Positions 35,951 to 46,003 of a stretch of DNA of 64,000 nucleotides are shown in pieces. A model generated the notes under the pieces. The model was not told the DNA's origin. It did no database searches and was given only the letters and a program-made list of their open reading frames with translations. Origin of the DNA: Pantoea allii (GTDB lineage: Bacteria; Pseudomonadota; Gammaproteobacteria; Enterobacterales; Enterobacteriaceae); assembly GCF_002307475.1 (NCBI RefSeq), contig NZ_NTMH01000052.1, positions 34,364 through 98,363 on the forward strand. Direction: 5' to 3'. How positions within the stretch are numbered: position 1 is the first letter of the stretch; the number at the start of each line of letters is the position of its first letter. The position numbers and the translations under genes are program-made.

Positions 35951-37159
35951 TCAGTCCTTGAGGTGGCGACTGGCGAGACGCACGATCAGGCTGACAGCCG
36001 CGGCCAGCGTCGACAAGACCACAACGCCATTCCAGCCCCAGTGAGCAAGCGCCAGACTGCCCAGCGCCGCACCGCTCGCCATGCCGATAAATACGATGGT
36101 AAACAGCAGGGCATTCAGTCGGCTGCGCGCGTCGGGCACCAGGCCATAAATCAGGGTTTGATGCGCGACCAGCGTGGCTTGCACGCCTAAATCGAAGCCA
36201 ATGGTGCAGATAATGATTAATACCAGCTGACCGGGGAGCGGCAGCAGCGGCAACAAAAACATCAGGGCGAAAGAGAACGTGACCAGAGCGGCACCAAACT
36301 GGGTGACGCGCGCCGGGCCGATACGATCGGCGACGTTACCTGCCAGCGGCGCGGCCAGTGCACCTGCTGCCCCCGCCAGGCCAAAGGCACCGGCGATAGC
36401 ACTGTCAAAGTGAAAACGTTCGCTGAGCATGATCGCCAGTGTGGACCAGAAGGCGCTGAAGCTCACAGAGAGCAGCCCCTGAGCCAGCGCGGCACGTCGC
36501 AGGGTTTGATGTTCACGCCACAGCTGCACCAGTGATAAAAGCAGACGGGGATAGCTCACTGACGTGCCGGGCGTAAAGCGTGGTAACACGCGCCACAAGG
36601 TCAGGCTGATCAGCAATACGGCAATAGCCGCTATCATGTACATCGTGCGCCAGCCAAAATACTCCGCCACCACGCCGCTCACGACCCGGGATAATAAAAT
36701 CCCCACCAGTAACCCCGTCATTACCGTGCCAACGATTTTACCCCGACGTTGTGCCGGAGCCAGCGCGGCCGAGGCCGGAACAATGTCCTGCGCCACGGTC
36801 GCCGTCAGCCCGGTCACAAAGCTGGCGATAAGCAGCGCGCTGATGCCGCCGGAGAACCCACACAACAGCAGCGCCATCACCAGCAGCAATCCCTTGACCA
36901 AAATGATGGTGCGCCGATCGTGGCGATCGCCAAGCGGGGCCAGCAACAGAATGCCTAAGGCATAACCGGCCTGCGTTAACATCGGCACCATGCCAACAGT
37001 ACCAACGCTGATCTGGAACTGCTTACTGATGATATCCAGCATCGGCTGGCTGTAGTAAATCGAGGCGACGCTCAGGCCCGCGCCGGCAGCCAGCGTAAAG
37101 ACCAGGGGCGCGGGCAGACGTTCGGTGGCAGGTGGGGTGATATTGTTTACCGCTGACAT
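35951..37159 (-). CDS. MFS transporter (YnfM/AraJ-like exporter)
   Basis: A 402-residue 12-helix major facilitator protein. The motif between helices 2 and 3 is LLAPLGDRHDRRTIILVKGL, and the helix 4 region contains QDIVPASAALAPAQRRGK. The C-terminal half repeats the pattern with APLAGNVADRIGPARVTQFG. Members efflux drugs or metabolites. It is divergent from a LysR regulator 93 bases away, the usual arrangement of an inducible exporter with its regulator. Substrate unknown. Confidence 0.88.
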   Translation of the reverse strand: MSAVNNITPPATERLPAPLVFTLAAGAGLSVASIYYSQPMLDIISKQFQISVGTVGMVPMLTQAGYALGILLLAPLGDRHDRRTIILVKGLLLVMALLLCGFSGGISALLIASFVTGLTATVAQDIVPASAALAPAQRRGKIVGTVMTGLLVGILLSRVVSGVVAEYFGWRTMYMIAAIAVLLISLTLWRVLPRFTPGTSVSYPRLLLSLVQLWREHQTLRRAALAQGLLSVSFSAFWSTLAIMLSERFHFDSAIAGAFGLAGAAGALAAPLAGNVADRIGPARVTQFGAALVTFSFALMFLLPLLPLPGQLVLIIICTIGFDLGVQATLVAHQTLIYGLVPDARSRLNALLFTIVFIGMASGAALGSLALAHWGWNGVVVLSTLAAAVSLIVRLASRHLKD

Positions 37160-37252
37160 GGTGGCATCCTCAAAAAATAGTGTGACAAGTAAAGCCTGTT
37201 TTTGACATACGCGGTAGACTCATAAAAGACAAAACGGTTATACGTGGGACGC

Positions 37253-38185
37253 ATGAGAAATTTCAACAACAGCGATCGTATCGAATTGATGCACACTTTT
37301 ATTCGCATTGTCGAGAGCGGCAGTTTGACCGCAGCCGCGTTACAACTGGGCATTACGCAACCGACAATCAGCCGCCGCTTGCAGTCCCTTGAGCAGGGGC
37401 TTGGGCTGAAGCTGATACTGCGCACCACGCATGCGCTGAAGCTCACCGATGATGGGGAACGTTGCTATGCTCAGGCCCGGCAGCTCATGGCGACCTGGCA
37501 CGCGCTGGAGGATGAACTGACCGGCGCAGGCAGTGATCCGGTCGGGATATTGCGAGTGCGGGCGCCTCATGCATTCGGTCAGGATCAACTGGTCGCACCG
37601 CTGGTGACTTTTATGCGCCGCTATCCCCGTTTACGCATTGAATGGATGCTGAACGACAGGACGCCGGACTTCGTCGCCGAGAACGTGGACTGTGCGATTC
37701 AGGTTGGCGCACCGACCGATCCTTCTGTGGTGGCTGTGCTGCTGGCTGAAGTGCCACGCATTGTCGTTGCCGCGCCCGCGCTACTCTTGCAGCATCCGCC
37801 GGTCAGGCAGGTGGAACAGCTGGGGGATTTGCCCTGGCTGGCGTTGACCAGCTTCTACCGTAACGAGATAGCGTTACAGAATCAGGACAGGGATGAGCCG
37901 GTGAATCTGCCCATCGTTCCCGTGCTCAGTAGCGACAGCCTGTATGCCGTGCGCAAGGCCGCCCTGGCGGGCCTGGGTGCGGCTATTATGTCGACATGGG
38001 TCATACAGGAGGATTTGGCGCAGGGCAATCTGGTTCAGTTGATGCCGGAATGGCAGGCTCCCCCGTTGCCGGTGTGGCTGACCTATCCCTGGGCAAGCTA
38101 CTATCCTGCCAGGCTGACCGCGTTTTTTGCCATGATCAAAGCGGTATTTCCGCACCTGACGGGCGCGCGCCCCGCGTCAGGCTGA
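37253..38185 (+). CDS. LysR-family transcriptional regulator
   Basis: A 310-residue regulator with an N-terminal winged helix: FIRIVESGSLTAAALQLGIT then QPTISRRLQSLEQGLGLKL, and a C-terminal effector domain (VGILRVRAPHAFGQDQLVAP). ATG 37253 is preferred to GTG 37244 because it begins closer to the HTH, but both are possible. It lacks cysteines suggestive of redox sensing. Its divergent partner is the MFS exporter, which it probably controls together with its own gene. Confidence 0.9.
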   Translation: MRNFNNSDRIELMHTFIRIVESGSLTAAALQLGITQPTISRRLQSLEQGLGLKLILRTTHALKLTDDGERCYAQARQLMATWHALEDELTGAGSDPVGILRVRAPHAFGQDQLVAPLVTFMRRYPRLRIEWMLNDRTPDFVAENVDCAIQVGAPTDPSVVAVLLAEVPRIVVAAPALLLQHPPVRQVEQLGDLPWLALTSFYRNEIALQNQDRDEPVNLPIVPVLSSDSLYAVRKAALAGLGAAIMSTWVIQEDLAQGNLVQLMPEWQAPPLPVWLTYPWASYYPARLTAFFAMIKAVFPHLTGARPASG

Positions 38186-38247
38186 ACCGGGCTTCCCCCA
38201 CAAGGGAAGCCGTATAACCGGACGGCGTTCGGCGATGTTGCGGTTGG

Positions 38248-38751
38248 TCAGACGTTTTTCTTTTCCGCTCGCGACATGTTGTCCAGCCAGCCCATCACGA
38301 AGGCCGACAGGACAAAGGTCAGATGGATGATGACGTACCACATCAGCTTGTCGTTTTCGACATTGCGCGCATCCATAAATACCCGCAGCAGGTGGATGGA
38401 GGAAATCGCCACAATCGAGGCCGCGACTTTATTTTTCAGCGAGCCGGAATCCATTTTACCCAGCCAGCTCAGCTTCTCTTTGCCCTCGTCAATGTCGAGT
38501 TTGGACACAAAGTTTTCATAGCCTGATAGCATGACCATCACCAGCAGCCCGCCCACCAGCGTCATATCCACCAGCGACAGCAGCAGCAAAATCAGATCGT
38601 TTTCTGCGATGCTAAAAATGTTGGGCAACAGGTGAAAAATTTCCTGGAAAAATTTGACGGTGAGCGCCAGCAATCCCAGCGAAAGTCCAATGTAAACCGG
38701 AGCCAACAACCAGCGCGATGCATACATCAGGTTTTCGGTAAAACGTTCCAT
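38248..38751 (-). CDS. yqhA: YqhA (UPF0114) inner-membrane protein
   Basis: A 167-residue protein with three or four membrane helices, closely matching E. coli YqhA (164): [20 protein letters not shown] at the start and [20 protein letters not shown] in the middle. Function unknown. The ATG at 38751 aligns with the E. coli start; an ATG 33 bases upstream extends the frame without support. It ends up directly behind kdpD in the same direction, the place where kdpE is found in E. coli. Confidence 0.93.
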   Translation of the reverse strand: MERFTENLMYASRWLLAPVYIGLSLGLLALTVKFFQEIFHLLPNIFSIAENDLILLLLSLVDMTLVGGLLVMVMLSGYENFVSKLDIDEGKEKLSWLGKMDSGSLKNKVAASIVAISSIHLLRVFMDARNVENDKLMWYVIIHLTFVLSAFVMGWLDNMSRAEKKNV

Positions 38752-38805
38752 AATTTCCCAATCATAATCAGTAAGGTCGCGCATTATAACCGATCATCTG
38801 TGAAG

Positions 38806-41481
38806 TTATTTCAAGCCTTCAGGAGAAATTTCAGGAACCGGTGGCAGCGGTAAAGAGAGACGGAAGCAGGCACCGCCTTCCGGGCGATTTTCCGCCCAGA
38901 TCTGGCCGCCATGGCTCTCGATAATCGTTTTACAGATCGCCAGCCCCAGGCCGACGCCCGGCACCGCCGATTCTTTATCCCCGCGCGAAAATTTGTCGAA
39001 AATTCGCGTCAGGTCATTGTCGGCTATGCCTGGGCCACCATCCCAGATGGCGATTTCCAGCCGCGTATTTTCACACCAGGCCCGAATGCCACGAGGCGCG
39101 CAGTTGCCTGCGTACTTCAGGCTGTTTTCAATCAGGTTGGTAAATACCCGCTCCAGGAGCGTGCTGTCGCCTTTAATCAGAACGATATCCGTAGGCAGAT
39201 CGAGCTCAACCTCCCGTCCCTTGAGCGACGGAGCCATGCTGCTGAGCGCGCCGCCAATCACCTCTTCCAGCGCCAGCCACTCTTCGCGTAAATTCAGACC
39301 ACCCGACTGGATACGCGCCATATCCAGCATGTTACTGACCAGCCGAATGGTACTCAGGGTTTGTTCACGAATCTGGCTGGCCTGCGGTACATACTTTGAG
39401 TCATCACTGGCCAGGTCCAGCATCAGCATTTCGGCCTGACCAAACAGCACCGTCAGCGGCGTGCGTAAATCATGGGACAGGGCTGACAACAAGGCATTGC
39501 GCAGCTGTTCCCGTTCCGCAGACAGTCGCGAAGCCGCCTCACTTTGCGACAGCGCCATCCGCTCCAGGGCGTTGGCAATCAGCACGGTGAAGGTTTCCAG
39601 CAGCCGCTGCTGTTCCGGCACCATCAGCTGACGCACATTTTGCGGTTCAACGACCAGCAATCCGCGACACAGATCGCCCACTTTTAACGGAAGAATTTGG
39701 TAAGGCACCGCCGGTAAGGTATCCGTGCCTGCACCAGCAGGCTGGCCCTTACTGAAGCTCCATTTCGCAATTGCCCGATCCGGTTCATTGCCCGGCAGCG
39801 CATTGCCCAGGGTTTGCAGTTCACCCTGTTCATCGGGCAACAGCAGCAGGCAGCGCGCCTGTAACGTCGCCTCCAGCACCCGCTGGCTGGTTGCGGCGAT
39901 ATCTTCGGGCGTCAGGCCGCTTCCCAGTGACTTAGCCATTTCGTACAGATGCCGCGTGCGCTGCTCACGGTAACGGGCAACCCGCGCCTGATAGCGGACA
40001 CCGGCCGTCAGATTACCCACAATCACCCCCACCGCCAGCATGACGCCAAAGGTCACTAAATATTGCAGATCCGACACCGCGACCGTGCCGGTTGGCGCGA
40101 CGAAAAACAGGTCAAAGGCAATGATGTTCATCACCGTGGCAATGACCGACGGCCAGCGCCCATAGCGCAACGCGACGATCACCACCGCCAGCAGGTAGAT
40201 CATCACGCAGTTGGCCGGATCGAAGCTGATCAGCACCGACTGCCCTGCGGCGGTGACCAGAATACACAGCACCAGCGCCATCAGGACGCCGCGCAGCTGC
40301 AGCCGCCATTTATCGCTGTTAACCCGATCCTCGGCTAACGGATGGGGCGCATCCTGAATCGGCTCATTCAGCGCCACCACCAGCAGATCCAGATCGGGCC
40401 CCAGTTGCCCCAGACGTTCAGCAAAGCTGTCACGCCGCCAGCGCCGCACCGGGCGTCGCCCCGTCACGATCTTACCGAGGTTGTGTTCACGTGCGTAACG
40501 CAGGACCGCCTGCGCCTCATCCGGGTCGGAGAGCGTCGCCGTTTCCGCTCCCATATCCTGCGCCAGCTTCAGCGTGCGTAAAATAGCCCGACGCCGCGCT
40601 TCCGGCAGCCGGTTGAGGCGAGGCGTTTCCACGTAAACCGCATGCCATTCACTGCCCAGTCTGGCGGCCAGCCGTGCCGCCGTCCGCACCAGCTTTTCAC
40701 TGCCGGTGTCATCACCAATACACAGCAGAATGGCATCACGCGTATGCCAGACACGATCCCGTCCCTGGCTGTCGCGCCAGGCGCGCATCTGGTCATCCAC
40801 CCGATCGGCCGTGCGGCGCAGCGCCAGTTCACGCAGGGCAAACAGATTGCCTTTACGAAAGAAATTTTCGATGGCCCGTTCGGCACGATCGCCAATGTAC
40901 ACCTTGCCCTCTTTCAGGCGTTGGCGGAGGTCGTCGGGGGGAAGGTCGACCAGCACCACTTCGTCGGCACCGTCGAAAAAGGGATCGGGTACGGTTTCGC
41001 GTACCTGAATGCCGGTGACGCCACCGACAACATCATTCAGGCTTTCCAGATGCTGAACGTTCACTGTAGTCAGGACATCAATGCCGGCCTCCAGCAGTTC
41101 TTCAATATCCTGCCAGCGTTTGGGATGACGTGATCCTTTCACGTTGGTGTGCGCCAGCTCATCCATCAGAATGACCGCCGGATGGCGTGCCAGCGCGGCA
41201 TCAAGGTCGAACTCTGCGTGCCGCGAACGGCCAGTGGCGCGGCGCGGCAACAGCACCAGTCCATTAAGAAGCTGGGCCGTTTCCGGGCGATCGTGCGTTT
41301 CCACCACGCCCACCAGCACATCCAGTCCCTGGGCACGCAGCCGCTGCGCTTCCTGCAACATGGCATAGGTTTTCCCTACGCCCGCGCAGGCACCAAAATA
41401 GATTTTCAGTTTGCCGCGATGGCTGTCACTGCTGGCCTGCAGCAGGGCATCCGGATCGGGGCGCAGCGGTTCGTGGTTCAT
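38806..41481 (-). CDS. kdpD: Osmosensitive potassium-channel histidine kinase KdpD
   Basis: An 891-residue sensor kinase (E. coli KdpD 894). Domains in order: N-terminal KdpD domain with Walker A YFGACAGVGKTYAML and ILMDELAHTN, a Usp-like domain at about 245-370, four close membrane helices at about 400-500, a GAF-like part, then the kinase with phospho-acceptor H670 in ALSHDLRTPLT and ATP site GVGLGLAICKTI. It senses low potassium or high osmolarity and phosphorylates KdpE. The ATG at 41481 follows AAGGAAG; its start is 13 bases after kdpC. No kdpE is found behind it. Confidence 0.96.
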   Translation of the reverse strand: MNHEPLRPDPDALLQASSDSHRGKLKIYFGACAGVGKTYAMLQEAQRLRAQGLDVLVGVVETHDRPETAQLLNGLVLLPRRATGRSRHAEFDLDAALARHPAVILMDELAHTNVKGSRHPKRWQDIEELLEAGIDVLTTVNVQHLESLNDVVGGVTGIQVRETVPDPFFDGADEVVLVDLPPDDLRQRLKEGKVYIGDRAERAIENFFRKGNLFALRELALRRTADRVDDQMRAWRDSQGRDRVWHTRDAILLCIGDDTGSEKLVRTAARLAARLGSEWHAVYVETPRLNRLPEARRRAILRTLKLAQDMGAETATLSDPDEAQAVLRYAREHNLGKIVTGRRPVRRWRRDSFAERLGQLGPDLDLLVVALNEPIQDAPHPLAEDRVNSDKWRLQLRGVLMALVLCILVTAAGQSVLISFDPANCVMIYLLAVVIVALRYGRWPSVIATVMNIIAFDLFFVAPTGTVAVSDLQYLVTFGVMLAVGVIVGNLTAGVRYQARVARYREQRTRHLYEMAKSLGSGLTPEDIAATSQRVLEATLQARCLLLLPDEQGELQTLGNALPGNEPDRAIAKWSFSKGQPAGAGTDTLPAVPYQILPLKVGDLCRGLLVVEPQNVRQLMVPEQQRLLETFTVLIANALERMALSQSEAASRLSAEREQLRNALLSALSHDLRTPLTVLFGQAEMLMLDLASDDSKYVPQASQIREQTLSTIRLVSNMLDMARIQSGGLNLREEWLALEEVIGGALSSMAPSLKGREVELDLPTDIVLIKGDSTLLERVFTNLIENSLKYAGNCAPRGIRAWCENTRLEIAIWDGGPGIADNDLTRIFDKFSRGDKESAVPGVGLGLAICKTIIESHGGQIWAENRPEGGACFRLSLPLPPVPEISPEGLK

Positions 41482-41494
41482 AGCTTCCTTAGAC

Positions 41495-42064
41495 TTATTT
41501 GAGGTCATTCAGCGCCAGGTTAAGCTGCAGCACGTTCACAGTAGGTTCACCGATGAAGGGCAACAGCGGACGCTGCGTCATGCTGTCTACCAGTGCGTCA
41601 ACTTTCGCCAGCGGTAACTGACGTGCTGCCGCAATGCGCGGGGCCTGCCACAGCGCGGCTTCAGGCGAAATCTCCGGGTCCAGCCCACTGGCGGATGTGG
41701 TAACCAGTTCCACGGGTACCGCGCCGTTGGCCTGCGGATTCGCCGCCCGTAACGCCGCTACGCGTTCTGCCACCGCTTTATCCAGCGCCGGATTGCTGGC
41801 GGCCAGATTACTGCCGCTGGATGCCAGCGGATTGTAAGGTTTATCACCGGTTGCAGAAGGCCGCCCCCAGAAATTACCGGGTTGGCTAAAATTCTGACCA
41901 ATCAGCGCAGAACCCCGTTCTTCGCCATCCACTTTCAACAACGACCCGTTAGCCTGCCAGGGAAACAGCCACTGCGACAGGCCAGTGGTGAGCAAAGGAT
42001 AAACCACGCCGCACACAATCGTTAGCAACAAAAGCAGGAAAACCGCCGGACGTAACTGACTCAT
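41495..42064 (-). CDS. kdpC: KdpC, small subunit of the high-affinity K+-ATPase
   Basis: A 189-residue protein (E. coli 190) with one N-terminal membrane helix ([20 protein letters not shown]) and a periplasmic domain containing [20 protein letters not shown]. KdpC stabilises the complex and helps couple KdpA and KdpB. The start MSQLRP at 42064 lies ten bases after the kdpB stop. The sequence [20 protein letters not shown] is a conserved signature. Confidence 0.96.
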   Translation of the reverse strand: MSQLRPAVFLLLLLTIVCGVVYPLLTTGLSQWLFPWQANGSLLKVDGEERGSALIGQNFSQPGNFWGRPSATGDKPYNPLASSGSNLAASNPALDKAVAERVAALRAANPQANGAVPVELVTTSASGLDPEISPEAALWQAPRIAAARQLPLAKVDALVDSMTQRPLLPFIGEPTVNVLQLNLALNDLK

Positions 42065-42074
42065 TTTATTCTCC

Positions 42075-44120
42075 TCAGGCCATACCAGACAGCACGAGCA
42101 ACATATCAATCGCCTTGATGCCCACAAACGGCACCAGCAGCCCACCTAATCCATAAATCAGTAAATTACGGCGCAACAGCGACGCGGCACTCAAGGGGCG
42201 ATAGCTGACACCTTTAAGCGCTAAAGGGATCAGGAACACAATCACCAGGGCGTTAAAGATAACGGCCGACAGGATGGCTGATGCGGGTGAGTGCAGATGC
42301 ATCACATTGAGCATATTTAACTGTGGATAGGTCGCCGCAAACGCCGCCGGGATGATGGCGAAATATTTGGCGACGTCATTAGCGATACTGAAGGTGGTCA
42401 GAGAACCGCGCGTCATCAGCATCTGTTTACCAATGTGTACCACTTCCAGCAGTTTGGTGGGGTTCGAGTCCAGATCGACCATGTTCCCCGCTTCTTTAGC
42501 CGCCTGAGTACCGGAGTTCATGGCAACCGCCACATCCGCCTGTGCCAGTGCCGGCGCATCATTGGTGCCGTCGCCGGTCATCGCGACCAGGCGCCCTTCC
42601 GCCTGATACTGACGAATCAGCGCCAGCTTGGCTTCCGGCGTCGCTTCTGACAAAAAGTCATCCACGCCCGCCTCTGCCGCAATGGCGGCCGCCGTTAGTG
42701 GGTTATCACCGGTGATCATCACGGTTTTAATGCCCATCTTGCGCAGTTCTGCGAAACGCTCTTTGATACCGCCTTTCACAATGTCTTTCAGCGCAACCAC
42801 GCCCAGCACTTTTGCGCCCTCGGCCACCACCAGCGGTGTGCCACCGGCCCGCGCCACCTCTTCAACCCGGGCGTTTACTTCTGCCGGAAAGGCACCGTGG
42901 CTGGCTTCAATATGACGACGCACCGCATCGACCGCACCTTTACGGATCAGACGGTCCTGTACGTTGACGCCGCTCATGCGGGTTTGGGCAGAGAAGGGAA
43001 TAAAGCTGGCGCCCATGCTGCTCAGATCGCGTTCACGCAGGTTAAACTTTTGCTTTGCCAGTACCACAATACTGCGCCCTTCCGGGGTTTCATCCGCCAG
43101 TGACGCCAGTTGCGCAGCATCTGCCAGTTGCTCTTCCGTTACGCCGGGTGCCGGTAAAAACTGCGTTGCCTGACGGTTACCCAGGGTGATGGTGCCGGTT
43201 TTATCCAGCATCAGCACATCTACGTCCCCTGCGGCTTCGACTGCCCGGCCACTGGTGGCAATCACGTTAGCGCCCAGCATACGGCTCATCCCGGCCACAC
43301 CGATGGCGGACAGCAGGCCGCCAATGGTAGTTGGGATCAGGCACACCAGCAACGCCACCAGCACCGTGATGGTAACCGGCGTGCCGCCCCAGGCTGAAAA
43401 AGGCCACAGCGTGACAGTGGCTAACAGAAACACGATGGTGAGCGACACCAGCAGAATAGTCAGGGCAATCTCGTTCGGGGTTTTACGGCGCTGCGCGCCT
43501 TCGACCATGGCGATCATCCGGTCCAGGAAGGTTTCCCCTGGGTTGGCGCTACAGGTGATGACCAGCCAGTCGGACAGAATGCGTGTCCCGCCAGTCACCG
43601 AGGCAAAATCCCCCCCCGACTCACGGATCACCGGTGCCGATTCGCCGGTGATCGCGCTTTCGTCCACCGATGCGCCCCCTTCAACGACCTCGCCATCACA
43701 GGGGATGACATCACCGGCTTCCACCAGCACCGCGTCACCTTTGCGCAGTTGGTCAGCCGCAACCTGCTGCCATTTTGCGCCGTAGTGCGCAGCCGACAGT
43801 TTTTTGGCGAAGCTGGTCTTTTTAACCCCTTTCAGGCTGTTTGCCTGGGCTTTACTGCGCCCTTCCGCCAGCGCTTCTGCCATGTTGGCAAACAGCACGG
43901 TGAACCATAACCACAGGGCAATGGCACCGGTAAAGCTGGCGCTGCCGCTCTGGTGTCCGGTAAACATCAGTAAGGCCAGAATCGTAGTCAGGATGCTGCC
44001 CAGGTAAACCACAAACATGACCGGATTGCGAAACTGCACGCGGGGATCGAGTTTTTTTACAGCATCGATCGCTGAGGCACGTAACAGCGCTGCGTCAAAC
44101 ACCTGTTGTTGACGACTCAT
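42075..44120 (-). CDS. kdpB: KdpB, catalytic P-type ATPase subunit
   Basis: A 681-residue P-type ATPase (E. coli 682). The phosphorylation site [17 protein letters not shown] is around residue 306, TGES appears in the actuator domain ([15 protein letters not shown]), and [20 protein letters not shown] closes the P domain. It hydrolyses ATP to drive potassium uptake through KdpA. Start overlaps the kdpA stop by four bases (ATGA). Confidence 0.97.
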   Translation of the reverse strand: MSRQQQVFDAALLRASAIDAVKKLDPRVQFRNPVMFVVYLGSILTTILALLMFTGHQSGSASFTGAIALWLWFTVLFANMAEALAEGRSKAQANSLKGVKKTSFAKKLSAAHYGAKWQQVAADQLRKGDAVLVEAGDVIPCDGEVVEGGASVDESAITGESAPVIRESGGDFASVTGGTRILSDWLVITCSANPGETFLDRMIAMVEGAQRRKTPNEIALTILLVSLTIVFLLATVTLWPFSAWGGTPVTITVLVALLVCLIPTTIGGLLSAIGVAGMSRMLGANVIATSGRAVEAAGDVDVLMLDKTGTITLGNRQATQFLPAPGVTEEQLADAAQLASLADETPEGRSIVVLAKQKFNLRERDLSSMGASFIPFSAQTRMSGVNVQDRLIRKGAVDAVRRHIEASHGAFPAEVNARVEEVARAGGTPLVVAEGAKVLGVVALKDIVKGGIKERFAELRKMGIKTVMITGDNPLTAAAIAAEAGVDDFLSEATPEAKLALIRQYQAEGRLVAMTGDGTNDAPALAQADVAVAMNSGTQAAKEAGNMVDLDSNPTKLLEVVHIGKQMLMTRGSLTTFSIANDVAKYFAIIPAAFAATYPQLNMLNVMHLHSPASAILSAVIFNALVIVFLIPLALKGVSYRPLSAASLLRRNLLIYGLGGLLVPFVGIKAIDMLLVLSGMA

Positions 44121-45805
44121 GATGATTGTCCCTGAATAAGTTGCAGATGCTCGGCCACCGGACCCAGCGCCAGAGCAGGAATAAAGGTCAGCGCGCCGAC
44201 CAGCAAGACGGTACCGATTAACAGGGCGATAAACAGAGGCCCGTGCGTAGGCAGCGTACCGTTACCGACCGGTTGCACTTTTTTCACCGCCATGGCACCG
44301 GCAATCGCCATGACCGGAATGATGATGCCGAAGCGTCCCAGCAGCATGCACACCGCCAGCAGCAGGTTCCAGAACGGCGTATTGGCGCTCAGGCCCGCAA
44401 AGGCGCTACCGTTGTTATTGGCAGCCGACGAGACGGCGTACAGCACTTCACTAAAGCCATGCGTTCCCGGGTTTGCCATGCCGGCGCGTCCGGCATCGGT
44501 CATCATCGCGATCGCCGTGCCAATCAGCACCAGCGCGGGGGTGACCAGAATCGCCAGGGCGGTCATTTTCATTTCCCACACGTCGATTTTCTTGCCGAGA
44601 AACTCTGGCGTGCGGCCAATCATCAACCCGGCAATAAACACCGCCAGCAAGACAAACAGCAGCATGCCGTACAGACCGGCACCGACTCCGCCAAACACCA
44701 CTTCGCCCAGTTGCATCAGCAACATGGGCACCATGCCGCCCAGTGCGGTAAACGAGTCGTGCATGGCGTTCACTGCGCCACAGGAGGCCGCCGTCGTAAT
44801 CACCGCATACAGGCTGGAGTTAAGGATGCCGAAGCGCGTCTCTTTGCCTTCCATATTGATAGCGCTGTCAGCGCCGAGCGTCAGGAAGTGCGGATTACCA
44901 TGCAGTTCGGCCCACATCACCAGCGCCGCGGCCACCACGAACATCAGCGTCATTGACCACAGCAACATATTTCCCTGACGACGATCTTTGACGCTTTCGC
45001 CAAAGGCAAAGCAGAGCGCCGCCGGAATCAGGAAGATACTTAGCATCTGGACAAAATTGGTGAGTGCGGTGGGATTCTCAAACGGATGGGCGGAGTTGAC
45101 GTTGAAGAAACCGCCGCCGTTGGTCCCCAGCATTTTGATTGCTTCCTGAGAGGCAACCGGCCCCATTGCCAGCGTTTGCTGCGCCCCTTCCAGACTGGTG
45201 AGGTTGTGATAAGGCAGGAAGTTCTGGATGCTGCCCTGGCTGACAAAAAACAGCGCCATCAGCAGGCTAATCGGCAGCAGAACGTAGAGCGTCACGCGCG
45301 TCAAATCACGCCAGGCGTTGCCCAGCGTGGCGATAGATCGATTCGCAAAACCGCGAATCAATGCAAACGCGATGGCAATACCGGTGGCAGCGGACACGAA
45401 GTTCTGCACCGTCAGTCCGACCATCTGACTGAAATAGCTTAAGGTGCTTTCGCCCGCATACGACTGCCAGTTGGTGTTGGTGACAAAACTGATGGACGTG
45501 TTCAGCGCCAGATCCCAGCTCAGTCCGGGCAGATGCTGCGGATTAAGGGGCAACTGTCCCTGAAACATCAGCATGGCCAACAGCACAGCCATACCCAGCA
45601 GATTGAACACCAGGATCGCCAGCAAGTATTGCTGCCAGCGCATATCGCCTTGTTGGGTTCCTGAGATGCGCCACAGAAAGGCTTCTGCACGCGTAAACAG
45701 GGGCTTGTCCGCGACTAACGCGGCCAGCCCGCGCCCCAGCGGCTGCGCCATCACCATCAGTAACAGCAGATAAACCGCTATCAGTAAAAACGCATTGGCC
45801 GCCAT
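44117..45805 (-). CDS. kdpA: KdpA, potassium-channel-like subunit
   Basis: A 562-residue membrane protein (E. coli 557) with about ten hydrophobic segments and four degenerate selectivity-filter loops, for example [32 protein letters not shown] and [14 protein letters not shown]. It binds and passes K+ in the KdpFABC complex. The ATG overlaps the kdpF stop by one base, and its own stop overlaps kdpB. Confidence 0.97.
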   Translation of the reverse strand: MAANAFLLIAVYLLLLMVMAQPLGRGLAALVADKPLFTRAEAFLWRISGTQQGDMRWQQYLLAILVFNLLGMAVLLAMLMFQGQLPLNPQHLPGLSWDLALNTSISFVTNTNWQSYAGESTLSYFSQMVGLTVQNFVSAATGIAIAFALIRGFANRSIATLGNAWRDLTRVTLYVLLPISLLMALFFVSQGSIQNFLPYHNLTSLEGAQQTLAMGPVASQEAIKMLGTNGGGFFNVNSAHPFENPTALTNFVQMLSIFLIPAALCFAFGESVKDRRQGNMLLWSMTLMFVVAAALVMWAELHGNPHFLTLGADSAINMEGKETRFGILNSSLYAVITTAASCGAVNAMHDSFTALGGMVPMLLMQLGEVVFGGVGAGLYGMLLFVLLAVFIAGLMIGRTPEFLGKKIDVWEMKMTALAILVTPALVLIGTAIAMMTDAGRAGMANPGTHGFSEVLYAVSSAANNNGSAFAGLSANTPFWNLLLAVCMLLGRFGIIIPVMAIAGAMAVKKVQPVGNGTLPTHGPLFIALLIGTVLLVGALTFIPALALGPVAEHLQLIQGQSS

Positions 45806-45894
45806 CAGAAGGCCTCCGCATTTAACAGGGCATAAATCAGATAGCCCAGTAACAACACCACCAGCACAATGCCGGTTATTACGCCTGCACTCAC
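45805..45894 (-). CDS. kdpF: KdpF, 29-residue accessory subunit
   Basis: A 29-residue single-helix peptide. The product starts (GTG at 45894) as [20 protein letters not shown] and ends YALLNAEAF, almost the same as E. coli KdpF (MSAGVITGVLLVFLLLGYLV...NAEAF). GGAGG lies seven bases upstream of the GTG. Its stop TGA overlaps the kdpA ATG. KdpF stabilises the KdpABC complex in the membrane. The gene is short and is easily missed by automatic methods. Confidence 0.95.
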   Translation of the reverse strand: MSAGVITGIVLVVLLLGYLIYALLNAEAF

Positions 45895-45961
45895 AGCAAC
45901 CTCCAGAGGATTGGATTTGCTGAGTAGCTTGCGCCTGGGCACATAAAGAAAGGGTTAAAAA

Positions 45962-45993
45962 GCGGGTCGGGGATATAAAAAATGTATAAAAAT
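45962..45993 (-). promoter_or_regulatory. KdpE-type binding box upstream of kdpF
   Basis: Read on the minus strand: TTTTTATACATTTTTTATAT followed by CCCCGACCCGC. This follows the E. coli kdpFABC KdpE site (a TTTATACTTTTTTTACACCCC-type box) very closely in both the T-rich part and the CCCCGnCCG part. It is about 70-100 bases before the kdpF start, in the right place for activation. It implies that a KdpE-like regulator acts in this cell. Confidence 0.75.
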
Positions 45994-46003
45994 AGCCGTA
46001 CTA

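Noticed and set aside
38752-38805. Possible kdpE remnant behind kdpD
   Set aside because: Only 54 bases separate kdpD and yqhA and they encode nothing like a receiver or a winged-helix domain.
44243-44978. Two long plus-strand frames over kdpA
   Set aside because: Antisense to kdpA, low-complexity His/Gln/Arg composition, no ribosome-binding sites.
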